A stretch of 62,897 bases of DNA, from NCBI GenBank assembly GCA_016936215.1, contig JAFGPL010000326.1, positions 1-62,897 of the forward strand. The letters are read 5' to 3'. Positions 27,885-35,512 of this stretch are shown here, piece by piece (position 1 is the stretch's first letter; each line of letters begins with the position of its first letter). Both the position numbers and the translations under genes were made by a program. This DNA comes from Bacteroidales bacterium. GTDB taxonomy: Bacteria > Bacteroidota > Bacteroidia > Bacteroidales > UBA10428. The notes under the pieces are model-generated. The model worked only from the letters and a program-made list of their open reading frames with translations, was not told the origin of the DNA and searched no databases.

Positions 27885-29015
27885 TTAACCTTTTCGTTCG
27901 TGCATCCTGAAGCCCTGTTTGTTGACCAATCTGAAAAGATACCTCGTAACAATACTGATTACGGTATCAGCCTTTCCGGAAAAGCCTTCGGCAAGCAGGA
28001 ACCTATAAATCGTTTTATCTAACCGCTCTCTTAATGTATATTCAATTTTTCCTGTTCTGTTGATCGAATTAAAACAAACACCAAGCAACCGTTCCATCAA
28101 CCTGTTATTTGAAAATTCCTGTATGAACTCTTCCGGCAGCGTTACACCACAAAGCCTGTTCAGCAGCAGAAGCGTTAGCAACAGTTGCCTCTTCAACTTC
28201 ATGGCCGATGCTCTGTTTAAAAGGTCACTCACAGAAAAACTGTACCGGTTATAAAATGCAAAAACATCAGCCAGCCAGTGAAGGCTTGTATATTGATGTG
28301 CTGCACCATGCTGGCATAAAAAAAGAAAATAATACGTGGGCGAAGGAACTGTCATCACGGTATTATTAATGGTATAAACCTGCCTTTCCGAGAAAAACAA
28401 ACGATGATAGCGTGCTGAAAAAAGGGAATTCCCAACAGGCCGCAGGTGCAGGTCAATATAGGTGCGGGTGTTTTTATTGAAGAAAGTGGTTTCGTGTTTT
28501 CCTGTTTTGAAAATAAATGATTTCAGTTGGTTCTTTTCCCCCGGAAGGTTGGTAACCTTAAAACCCAATTCAGATAACGCCTCTGCGGCCTCCCCGAGTT
28601 CATTCTCTTTTTCAAGAAAAAAATCGAGGTCTACACAAACCCTGACCGCTGCATCGGAATACAACTGATGCGACAATTGAGGCCCTTTTATGGCCATGTA
28701 TGAGATACCCCTGCTATTTAATGCACCGCATATCTTCAGAAGCTGCGACTGAAGCGCCAGGGCTTTCAAAGTATGTTCCCTGGCAAGTAACCTCAGACGG
28801 GACAGGTATTCCGGGTCAAAACCAGCCGGGCTTTGGTTTATATATCTAAAAAACAGCGGTGTAATGCGATTTTTTTCAATCAGCACGATCAGTTTTTCTA
28901 TGTCTGTTTCAGCTATGCCTCCGCTGAAGTCCATAGTTTCACCAGACCTGCAGATAACCGACAGTATGAAACGGATTTCGGGCAATAACTGTAGTTGCCC
29001 CTGGTTATATTTCAT
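27885..29015 (-). CDS. nucleotidyltransferase of lasso peptide cluster (NTP_transf_5-like)
   Basis: A 376-residue protein of the nucleotidyltransferase group seen beside peptide-modification genes. The signature is YMAIKGPQLSHQLY followed by CVDLDFFLE, where the two acids of DLDFF would bind metal. TFFNKNTRTYIDLHLRP and the AAHQYTSLHWLADV helical region follow. Its ATG overlaps the end of the cyclase gene by 11 bases, so the two are coupled. Clusters of the paeninodin type carry a similar gene of unproven role. Nucleotide transfer to the peptide is inference. Confidence 0.75.
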   Translation of the reverse strand: MKYNQGQLQLLPEIRFILSVICRSGETMDFSGGIAETDIEKLIVLIEKNRITPLFFRYINQSPAGFDPEYLSRLRLLAREHTLKALALQSQLLKICGALNSRGISYMAIKGPQLSHQLYSDAAVRVCVDLDFFLEKENELGEAAEALSELGFKVTNLPGEKNQLKSFIFKTGKHETTFFNKNTRTYIDLHLRPVGNSLFSARYHRLFFSERQVYTINNTVMTVPSPTYYFLFLCQHGAAHQYTSLHWLADVFAFYNRYSFSVSDLLNRASAMKLKRQLLLTLLLLNRLCGVTLPEEFIQEFSNNRLMERLLGVCFNSINRTGKIEYTLRERLDKTIYRFLLAEGFSGKADTVISIVTRYLFRLVNKQGFRMHERKG

Positions 29016-30900
29016 AATCAGGATTTTTAATTAGCCATTGCATCACCATCAAATGGTTATAATAGGCGCCGGGCATCAGGTAATTCATTTCATCGGGGTT
29101 ACGTTCAAGCAACAGCTCCATCCATGTATCAAACCGTGAGAAATCGAATATTTTTGTCAGATGACTGTTTACCTGATACTTATGCAGCAATTCCGATAAC
29201 AGTTGTTGATCTTTCTGAAGCCTGGTGTACATGTGGGGTATAACCGCCCCTGTTTTATCGCTTCGTAAACGGATTTCTTCAGGTACCAGTCCTGTCATGG
29301 CCTGCCTGAAGAGATAACGGTCCATTCCGGGGCGGTTTTTGATCCATGCAGGGAAAGAAAGGCACATCTGCAACAAACCTGTATCGAGTAACGGGTACCT
29401 GTACTGCAATCCATACTGGGCCGCTGCAGCATAAGAGTATTCTATACGCTGGGAAACATGCGGATGGTCAACCTTTTGTTTTTGCCGGTCGGCAAGATAG
29501 AGATAGCCATATTTACGGTGTTTTGAATAAAACCGCTCATCAAGTTTTTTATCTGTTGCGAATTGTGCCTGAAGGGGCAGCGTTTTCATCCTGCGCTGCA
29601 GCAAAGAAAGGGTAAATATTCCCGAAGTAAGAACGGGAACACGGTTCTTTTTTAAATGATAATCAAGAAATAGTTTTACTCCTTTTGCCCCCGACTTGAG
29701 AAAAAATGTTTTATAGGTAAGGGCACTGTAAAAACTTTTCCATTGGTTCTCCCTTATCAGGTCAAACCAGGCATTCCCGGTGCGGGCCGAAACCATCTCG
29801 TCGCCCCCGAACCCTGATAGCAAAACCCCGGCGCCCGTTTGGCCGGCAGCCTCATAGATGCCCCGGTTGAACATGTGAAAACGCTGCTGGGTGAATGCCC
29901 CCTGCGTTTGAATGGTATCTTCAATTATTTCCGGAATCCCGGCCGACAGGTTGTTCACTTCATGCCAGTTAAAGTTTTTCCGGTCAAGCACTTTTTTAAT
30001 ATGGCTTTTTTCATCAATCATAACTGTGCCATGGTTGTCGGGCAACGTATTTGAAAAAGCACCGAATGGTATGCCCAGTCTTGATGCATAACCGGCGGCA
30101 ACACACGATACAAGCGTGGAATCAAGTCCTCCGCTCAGTTCTGAGGCAATGCTGTATGTATCTTCACATCTTTTTTCAATGGCCTTGATGAGCGATTTTC
30201 TGAATGATTCAACATACTCATTTTCATTCATGTACCTGATTGTCTTGCCGGTATCCAGTTCCCAATATTGCTCTGTTCTGTGTTTTCCGTCTTTGAAAAC
30301 AAGCTTATGGGCCGGCGGCAACCTGAAGATATTTTCAAAAGCCGTTTCATGCTTGTCAGAGATAACAGTCACCAGGCTGTCTAAAAAAAAATCATGGTTA
30401 AGATTGGCCCCATTGGTTATAGCAGCGCTGACAAACCTCAACTCTGACGCAAAAATAAAACCCTGTTTCGGTTGGGTATAATAAAACGGCCTCATGCCAA
30501 TGGGGTCGCGTGCGCAGAAAAGTTCCCTGTTATTGCTGTCCCAAATGGCAAAGGCAAAATCACCTTCAAAATAGTCCACACAATTATGGCCCCATTTCCT
30601 AAAAGCATGCAACAGACAGGTAGTATCGGCACAATCCTCTTCAAGCCTCAAATTTCTTAACAGGTCTTTACGGTTATAGAAAGTAACATCGGCACAGATT
30701 ATCAGCGAATCTTCCTGAATTATCGGCAGGTTCGTATTTTTTTCTGCCTCTTTGCCAATAATAACCGTACCCAGCCTTTCTATGCCACATTGTTTTTCAT
30801 GGTGCCTGAATATGGTTTTATATCTGGCCTTTTCAACCATTTTTTCTGAAATGGATTGGCTGTCAGGCATGTTTATTATTCCAAATATTTCTGTTACCAC
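29005..30900 (-). CDS. lasso peptide cyclase (asparagine-synthetase B homologue, C protein)
   Basis: About 631 residues from a GTG at 30900. An upstream ATG at 30948 falls inside a repeat-derived spacer and would add residues unlike the family. The N-terminal glutaminase-like domain starts EIFGIINMP, lacking the Cys2 nucleophile of true asparagine synthetases. It keeps GDFAFAIWD and RDPIGMRPFYY. The synthetase domain has the PP-loop SELSGGLDSTLVS and LSGFGGDEM. The missing Cys fits lasso cyclases, which adenylate a core Asp/Glu and close the macrolactam instead of using glutamine. Neighbouring B1, B2 and precursor genes support this over ordinary asparagine synthesis. Confidence 0.85.
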   Translation of the reverse strand: MVTEIFGIINMPDSQSISEKMVEKARYKTIFRHHEKQCGIERLGTVIIGKEAEKNTNLPIIQEDSLIICADVTFYNRKDLLRNLRLEEDCADTTCLLHAFRKWGHNCVDYFEGDFAFAIWDSNNRELFCARDPIGMRPFYYTQPKQGFIFASELRFVSAAITNGANLNHDFFLDSLVTVISDKHETAFENIFRLPPAHKLVFKDGKHRTEQYWELDTGKTIRYMNENEYVESFRKSLIKAIEKRCEDTYSIASELSGGLDSTLVSCVAAGYASRLGIPFGAFSNTLPDNHGTVMIDEKSHIKKVLDRKNFNWHEVNNLSAGIPEIIEDTIQTQGAFTQQRFHMFNRGIYEAAGQTGAGVLLSGFGGDEMVSARTGNAWFDLIRENQWKSFYSALTYKTFFLKSGAKGVKLFLDYHLKKNRVPVLTSGIFTLSLLQRRMKTLPLQAQFATDKKLDERFYSKHRKYGYLYLADRQKQKVDHPHVSQRIEYSYAAAAQYGLQYRYPLLDTGLLQMCLSFPAWIKNRPGMDRYLFRQAMTGLVPEEIRLRSDKTGAVIPHMYTRLQKDQQLLSELLHKYQVNSHLTKIFDFSRFDTWMELLLERNPDEMNYLMPGAYYNHLMVMQWLIKNPDYEI

Positions 30901-30934
30901 AGTTTTAAAAGTTGTTTGTTTATTAATTAGCCGC

Positions 30935-31146
30935 GGGCTATGAGCCACGAGCCACGAGAAATCCTGTTCCTAATTTTTAGATAATCCCCATAATCCACAT
31001 TTTTCCCATACTATTCATTTAAAATACTTTAATCAATGTACACGTTTCTATCTTGATAAAAAAACAGTTGTTCAGGTCAACAATTATGTTTCCTTGACAA
31101 TTTCGATTCCTTTCTGCCAGATTAACAATTGTTTAAAATTTTTCAT
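30935..31146 (-). pseudogene. decayed four-helix-bundle (S23) gene copy
   Basis: The stretch 31088-31146 repeats the first ~20 codons of the intact S23 gene (reading MKNFKQLLIWQKGIEIVKET, then broken). 30950-30995 resembles its 3' end plus trailing spacer. The middle is deleted. This is a remnant of one copy in a three-copy array. The flanking spacer has runs like GAGCCACGAGCC that recur beside the other copies. Confidence 0.6.
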
Positions 31147-31208
31147 GTTTCATGTTTTATTCTTCTTCCTCGCAGCTCTCGGCTCATAACCCGCAACTCG
31201 ATATTCAT

Positions 31209-31559
31209 CTATCCTAATTCTTTTATAAAACCCATGATCATCTTTTGCTCTTCATCAATCATTTGAAAAATATTAATTAAAGCATCTGGGTCAATTAAGG
31301 ATAATTCCTTTATTATGATAAATTGTGTTTCCAATTCAAAGGTTGACCCCAAAGCAATTTCCGAAAACCTAATATTTTCTTTACTGCTATTCCTACTACA
31401 ACCTTCTGCAATATTGGATGGTATAGAAACAGATGCCCTGGTTATCTGGTTAATTATACCAAATTTCTCTGTTCCGGGCAACTCCCTGGCCAACTGATAA
31501 GTTTCCTTGACAATTTCGATTCCTTTCTGCCTGATATACAATTGCTTAAAATTCTTCAT
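31209..31559 (-). CDS. four helix bundle protein (S23 / 23S rRNA intervening-sequence protein family)
   Basis: A 116-residue helical protein of the S23 family. Hallmarks are the QKGIEIVKETYQLARELP first helix, QITRASVSIPSNIAEGCSRNS, and FSEIALGSTFELETQ. Members are abundant in Bacteroidota and sit in 23S rRNA intervening sequences or in repetitive intergenic arrays. Function is unknown and no enzyme activity is apparent. It is the only intact copy of three and lies in the divergent region between the two arms of the lasso cluster, which it probably invaded. Confidence 0.88.
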   Translation of the reverse strand: MKNFKQLYIRQKGIEIVKETYQLARELPGTEKFGIINQITRASVSIPSNIAEGCSRNSSKENIRFSEIALGSTFELETQFIIIKELSLIDPDALINIFQMIDEEQKMIMGFIKELG

Positions 31560-31750
31560 TTTTTATGTTTTGCTCTTCTTCCTCGCAGCTCGCATCTCAT
31601 AGCTCGTAACTCAATGTCCATAGCCCTGAGAAATTCTATACCTAATTTTAATATTATCTCCATAATCATCTTACGTCCTTCACCAATCATCTGAAATATA
31701 ATAATTAAAGCACCTTGTTATTCTAAAGCTGATTCCTTTATGATAATTTA
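31560..31750 (-). pseudogene. decayed four-helix-bundle gene copy (3' part)
   Basis: The region 31640-31745 read on the minus strand still gives a C-terminus like the family (IFQMIGEGRKMIMEIILKLG), but the N-terminal two thirds are gone and stops interrupt the rest. The spacer 31565-31620 repeats that at 31155-31205. The remnant ends a few bases before the -7 box of the HprK-like gene. Confidence 0.6.
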
Positions 31751-31754
31751 TAAC

Positions 31755-31762
31755 TAATTTTG
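31755..31762 (+). promoter_or_regulatory. -7 box for the HprK-like gene
   Basis: TAATTTTG fits TAnnTTTG and ends only 4 bases before the ATG at 31767. Transcription would then start at or within a few bases of the start codon, giving a leaderless or near-leaderless mRNA for the plus arm of the lasso cluster. Confidence 0.5.
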
Positions 31763-31766
31763 CACC

Positions 31767-32684
31767 ATGAATGTAAAGATAACAGATTATCCTTATCGCT
31801 ACAAAGCGTTTAACCTGAATGTGTTTTCACAATTACCGGTGGCAGGGTTGGCAGAACACGAATGCGAAAAACCCGATATTATTATCCGTGAGGGTGTTAT
31901 CCCTGAAGCAATTACCAATCCTTTAAACAAAGGTGTGCTTTTCCAGGCCGGCGCCGAAGAATTTCTGCTGAAGGTAGACGGATTGGCAAAATTTTATGTT
32001 CAGAAAGGGGAGACCATTACGGTGGAAATTACCAATAAAGATTCGGGTGATGATATCTCCGCTTTTATCCTCGGCACCGTATTCGGGGCGCTACTGCACC
32101 AGCGGCGGTTGCTTCCGCTGCATGGCAGCGCTGTTTTGTACCAGGAAAAAGGAATAGTTTTTTCGGGTAACTCAGGCGCAGGCAAAAGTACCATTGCAGC
32201 AGCGTTTTTAGAGAAAGGGGCCCAACTGCTGGCCGATGATATTTCGCTTATTGGGTTTAATAATAATGAAGCACAGGTTATCCCTGCATTTCCCGGTATG
32301 AAAATTTGGGAGGACAGCCTGAAAGTTTTGGGCAAGAAACCCGATAAATACAACCCGATAAGAAAAAATCTGAAAAAATACCTTTACCCTGTAGAAACAT
32401 TTCATACAAAAGAGGCAGCTATCAGCCATATATTTATTATAGGTACGCACAACCTCGAAACTTTTGAAATTGCTGGTCTCCAAGGCATAGAGAAGTTCAA
32501 TGCACTTAAAAACAACACCTACTTTTTCAGGGGGATGAACAAGACCGGCATCCTTGAAAAACATTTTCAACTTTGCAATATGCTTGCCCCTAAGGTTAAG
32601 ATTACACGTATTGTCAGGCCAAACGGCGGGTTTATGGTAGAAAAACTGGCTGAAATAATTCTCGAAAAACTGGCTGAAAATTGA
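31767..32684 (+). CDS. HPr-kinase-like lasso peptide tailoring kinase
   Basis: A 305-residue protein related to the C-terminal domain of HPr kinase. It has LPLHGSAV (117-123), a complete Walker A GNSGAGKST (134-142) and the acidic LADDISLIG (155-163), then a PAFPGMKIWEDSL segment typical of the HprK-like family next to peptide clusters. In the paeninodin cluster a homologue phosphorylates the C-terminal Ser of the precursor. Here the predicted core ends in Gln, so the target residue must differ. The 3' end overlaps the sulfotransferase start by 4 bases. Confidence 0.82.
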   Translation: MNVKITDYPYRYKAFNLNVFSQLPVAGLAEHECEKPDIIIREGVIPEAITNPLNKGVLFQAGAEEFLLKVDGLAKFYVQKGETITVEITNKDSGDDISAFILGTVFGALLHQRRLLPLHGSAVLYQEKGIVFSGNSGAGKSTIAAAFLEKGAQLLADDISLIGFNNNEAQVIPAFPGMKIWEDSLKVLGKKPDKYNPIRKNLKKYLYPVETFHTKEAAISHIFIIGTHNLETFEIAGLQGIEKFNALKNNTYFFRGMNKTGILEKHFQLCNMLAPKVKITRIVRPNGGFMVEKLAEIILEKLAEN

Positions 32685-33532
32685 GCAATAAAAAAAACAT
32701 AGTTTGGCTGGCTTCCTATCCCAAATCGGGAAACACGTGGTTCAGGATATTTTTGACCAACCTGCTGGAAGATGGCGATGAGCCTGCCGACATCAACGCC
32801 CTGTACCCCACCACCATTGCAAGCAGCCGTTCACTGTTCGATGAGGCTGCCGGGGTACCTTCATCAGACCTTACACAGGATGAGGTTGAAAGACTAAGAC
32901 CGCAGGTTTACCGGTATATGTCAGAAATTACCAGCGAAACCATCTACCACAAAATACACGATGCCTGGATAACGCTGTCCGATGAAACCCCTCTTATACC
33001 CGGTGACATTACCAAAGCCGTGCTTTACTTTGTGCGCAACCCGCTGGATATTGCCGTTTCTTTCGCGCATCATTCAGCAACCTCAATAGATAAAGCCATA
33101 GACATGATGAACGACCCCGCGTTTGCATTCTGCAGCAGGGAAAACAAACTGCACAACCAGACCCGGCAACGCCTGCTGACATGGAGCCTTCATGTTACCA
33201 GTTGGACTGACCGATCGGGGTTACCGCTCCACATAATCCGCTATGAAGATATGCTGACCGATACCTTCAATACTTTCAAGAAGGCCATCGTGTTTATCGG
33301 TCTTAATTACCCAGATGAAAAAATTCTAAAAGCACTGGAATTCAGCTCTTTTGAAAAAATCAAAAGCCAGGAACAGGAAAAGGGTTTCAGGGAAAAGGCA
33401 GCTAAGTCTGTGAGTTTTTTCCGTAAAGGAATTGCCGGCGACTGGCAGCGTACCCTCACCCCTGAACAGGTAAACAGAATTGTAAGCAATCATGGCAACA
33501 TGATGGAGCGGTTTGGCTACCTGCCTACTTGA
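32681..33532 (+). CDS. PAPS-dependent sulfotransferase of lasso cluster
   Basis: A 283-residue cytosolic sulfotransferase-fold enzyme. The 5'-phosphosulfate-binding loop is YPKSGNTWFR (residues 13-22). The 3'-phosphate region has YFVRNPLDIAVSFAHH, and the C-terminal motif FFRKGIAGDWQRTLT matches RKGxxGDW. The start is TTG at 32681, overlapping the HprK-like stop (TTGA). It probably adds sulfate to a hydroxyl of the lasso peptide (Tyr13, Thr or Ser of the core) or to another small molecule; the target is inference. Confidence 0.85.
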   Translation: MSNKKNIVWLASYPKSGNTWFRIFLTNLLEDGDEPADINALYPTTIASSRSLFDEAAGVPSSDLTQDEVERLRPQVYRYMSEITSETIYHKIHDAWITLSDETPLIPGDITKAVLYFVRNPLDIAVSFAHHSATSIDKAIDMMNDPAFAFCSRENKLHNQTRQRLLTWSLHVTSWTDRSGLPLHIIRYEDMLTDTFNTFKKAIVFIGLNYPDEKILKALEFSSFEKIKSQEQEKGFREKAAKSVSFFRKGIAGDWQRTLTPEQVNRIVSNHGNMMERFGYLPT

Positions 33533-33852
33533 ATGTAAGGCCATTAAAAGATATCAGAGGCACCCGAAAAGCTCACTGAAGCAAGGTATTTTAACCCTGT
33601 CAGGTTCAGGTTAAACCGAATTTATTAAGAAAACAAATTGTTAGCGGTTGGCCTTGAAGTAAATTTTCTTTCCCCAACTTTTTTTATTTCCTCTTTTCAA
33701 ATTCATATCTGATTTTCAGAAGAATTTTCACGTAAAAAAAACACCCGTTTGTTAATTAAAATTGCATTTTGTTCAAAATTACTTGACAATAAATGAAATG
33801 AGCAGGCAATTTTTCGTATATTGGTACTGTATTTACATTAAAAGTTCTTTTG
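33533..33852. other. 320-base non-coding stretch between sulfotransferase and B1
   Basis: No plausible coding frame on either strand. It is AT-rich towards its end. A small hairpin (about 33590-33613, TTAACC...GGTTAA) lies soon after the sulfotransferase stop but has no U run. The end carries the candidate promoter for B1. I searched it for a second precursor peptide and saw none. Confidence 0.6.
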
Positions 33853-33860
33853 TAACTTTG
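33853..33860 (+). promoter_or_regulatory. -7 box for B1
   Basis: TAACTTTG fits TAnnTTTG, 32 bases before the ATG at 33893; a weak TTTA sits 17 bases upstream. It suggests B1 (and possibly B2 and the precursor) can be transcribed separately from the kinase and sulfotransferase. Confidence 0.5.
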
Positions 33861-33892
33861 TAATAAGATTTTTACTGCTTATTACAATACGA

Positions 33893-34210
33893 ATGGGGGA
33901 GAAAGGAAAAGGATTGAAGATAGCCGGCTCAACAGTGCTGCAGCGCAGGCAAAACCAGCTTTTTAGCGAAATAGACGGTGAAGTGGTGATGCTGAGCGTT
34001 GAAAACAGCGAATATTATGGTATGGACACGGTAGGGTCGCGGATATGGCAGTTGCTCGAAAATCCATTGTCTTTCAAATCCCTGGTTGATGCCCTGCTTG
34101 AGGAATACGAGGTAACCGAAGAGCAGTGCACGGCAAATACGCATACGTTCATTGAACAACTGGCAGAGAAAGGCCTGGTGGAAATTAACAGCCCCAACCT
34201 CCCGAAATAG
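33893..34210 (+). CDS. lasso peptide B1 protein (PqqD-like leader-binding domain)
   Basis: A 105-residue PqqD/RRE-fold protein. It has the beta-strand pattern DGEVVMLSVENSEYYGMD then GSRIWQLLENPLSFKSLVDALLEEYEV, the family's winged-helix recognition surface, and a C-terminal helix FIEQLAEKGLVE. B1 proteins bind the leader of the lasso precursor and present it to the B2 protease. The last codons (SPNLPK) and stop fall within a repeat that also supplies the end of the DUF559 gene, so the natural C-terminus may have been replaced. Confidence 0.85.
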   Translation: MGEKGKGLKIAGSTVLQRRQNQLFSEIDGEVVMLSVENSEYYGMDTVGSRIWQLLENPLSFKSLVDALLEEYEVTEEQCTANTHTFIEQLAEKGLVEINSPNLPK

Positions 34211-34453
34211 CGGGACAGGCACTCGTAAAGAAAGGAAGGGAACCAGCCCTGGCCCCTCCTAATAACAGGAGGGGAGGAGAACCACCCCTGTCCCCTCCTA
34301 AAAACAGGAGGGGAATTGGCTAATAGGTACTTAGAAACTTTAGGGGATGGTTAGTTTCTGAATTCTTCCTCAATAACATAACTCTAAAGCTGAAGGGGTA
34401 AAAACATCTCCCCTGTTTTAGGGGAGATGTCGGCATGAGGCAGACAGAGGGGT
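34198..34453 (+). repeat. direct repeat copy 1 bracketing the DUF559 gene
   Basis: About 256 bases starting in the 3' end of B1. It shares with 34835-35046 the opening AATAGnGGGACAGGCACTCG, the GTAAAGAAAGGAAGGGAAC block, and the close GAGGCAGACAGAGGGGT. It holds palindromes: two 22-base elements with CCCCTCCT/AGGAGGGG arms (34253-34274, 34292-34313) and ACATCTCCCCT/AGGGGAGATGT (34404-34430). One CCCCTCCT palindrome is extra relative to copy 2. Confidence 0.85.
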
Positions 34454-34466
34454 AAAATTTCATATT

Positions 34467-34847
34467 ATGAGAAACAACCAGATAATAAACATCAACCCTC
34501 TAAAAGAAAGGAGAAGGGAATTAAGAAAAAACCTTACCCCTGCAGAGGCTTATTTATGGGCAGTATTAAAAAATAAGAAGCTTGAAGGCAGAAAATTCAG
34601 AAGACAGCAAAGCATTGAAAATTATATTGTTGATTTCTGTTGCCCGCTTGAAAAACTGATTATTGAACTGGATGGTGAAGTGCATAATGATATCGGACAA
34701 ATTGAGTATGATTTTAGAAGAGATAACCGGCTTAGAGAACTGGGATATACGGTTCTCCGGTTCGAAAATAAATTGGTCTTTGAACAGTTGGATAATGTGC
34801 TGGCGGAGATAAAAAGTAAATTTACCTCCCCTGGCCTCTCGCAATAG
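34467..34847 (+). CDS. DUF559 (Vsr-like endonuclease domain) protein
   Basis: A 126-residue single-domain DUF559 protein with the restriction-endonuclease/Vsr-like fold. Diagnostic blocks are LTPAEAYLWAVLKNKKLEGRKF, QQSIENYIVDFCCPLEKLIIELDGEVH and YTVLRFENKLVFEQLDNV. The D-F, E-x-D-G and R-F residues would form the active site. It is bracketed by two direct repeats and sits between the B1 and B2 lasso genes. It is therefore probably a selfish or repeat-associated insert, not part of peptide maturation. Its own last codons (SPGLSQ) are encoded by repeat copy 2. Confidence 0.88.
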   Translation: MRNNQIININPLKERRRELRKNLTPAEAYLWAVLKNKKLEGRKFRRQQSIENYIVDFCCPLEKLIIELDGEVHNDIGQIEYDFRRDNRLRELGYTVLRFENKLVFEQLDNVLAEIKSKFTSPGLSQ

Positions 34848-35046
34848 AGGGACAGGCACTCGTAAAGAAAGGAAGGGAACCTCCCCTAACCCCTCCTAAT
34901 AACAGGAGGGGAAATGGGTAACAGGTTCTTAGAAGCTATAGAGGATAGTTTATATCTGAATCGAATAGCATATCACTAAAGCTGAAGGGGCTAAATTTTC
35001 TCCCCTGTTTTTAGGTGAGACGTCTGCCTGAGGCAGACAGAGGGGT
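34835..35046 (+). repeat. direct repeat copy 2 bracketing the DUF559 gene
   Basis: About 212 bases, same order of blocks as copy 1 with one palindrome fewer. It contains a CCCCTCCT/AGGAGGGG palindrome near 34890-34911, TCTCCCCT...GGTGAGA (34999-35020), and the GTCTGCC/GGCAGAC palindrome near its end. Its AGAGGGG end lies just before the B2 start and may serve as ribosome binding sequence for B2. Confidence 0.85.
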
Positions 35047-35058
35047 TAATTGAGAAAA

Positions 35059-35493
35059 ATGAAAAGAATGAAAAACATTGATTATATAAAACGCATTTTT
35101 CAGATACCGGCAACGGAAAAACTGTTGCTGGTAAAAGCATTTGTATTGTGCCTTGCTGTAACCCCGGTGGTTTATTTTTTACCGCTGAAAAAATACATGG
35201 GTTTGCTGAAATCGGAGCCTAAACAACCGTTGGCGCAAGACAAGGCAACGTCTATACGCCTGGTGCGTAAAACCATGCGGCGCATTGAACGTTTCAGTCC
35301 GGTAAGCTTTAGCTGCCTTGTGAAGTCTGTGACCTTTAAAATACTACTTAACAGCTTCGGCATTGAAAGCAGTATTGCCCTGGGGGTAAATAACTCCCAA
35401 CCCCACCTGCTAAAGGCACACGCATGGGTGAAGGTGGAGGATGAAGTGGTGTATCTGAGGGGGAAGATGTTCAAAGAAATGTTAATTTTATAA
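35059..35493 (+). CDS. lasso peptide B2 leader protease (transglutaminase-like)
   Basis: A 144-residue cysteine protease (ATG 35059; a second ATG at 35068 and a TTG at 35050 are also possible). The family pattern is clear. A basic/hydrophobic N-terminal region is followed by the catalytic Cys in FSPVSFSCLVKSVTFKILL, then GIESSIALGV and the catalytic His in LKAHAWVKVEDEVV. B2 cuts the precursor leader before ring closure. The precursor begins 19 bases after its stop. Confidence 0.85.
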   Translation: MKRMKNIDYIKRIFQIPATEKLLLVKAFVLCLAVTPVVYFLPLKKYMGLLKSEPKQPLAQDKATSIRLVRKTMRRIERFSPVSFSCLVKSVTFKILLNSFGIESSIALGVNNSQPHLLKAHAWVKVEDEVVYLRGKMFKEMLIL

Positions 35494-35512
35494 TGTATGT
35501 AAACTTAGGTTT

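Noticed and set aside
29005-30900. Housekeeping asparagine synthetase
   Set aside because: It lacks the N-terminal Cys nucleophile, and its neighbours B1, B2, kinase and precursor fit a lasso cyclase.
30901-30948. ATG at 30948 as start of the lasso cyclase
   Set aside because: The added 16 residues derive from the repeat spacer; the family N-terminus begins near EIFGII, so GTG at 30900 is preferred.
33533-33892. A second lasso precursor between the sulfotransferase and B1
   Set aside because: No frame with a leader-like W/Y-x-x-P-x-L and Thr-2 pattern was found on either strand.
34253-34430. GC-rich palindromes as terminators of B1
   Set aside because: They recur in the second repeat copy and lack U runs on either strand; they are repeat components, though they may still affect transcription.
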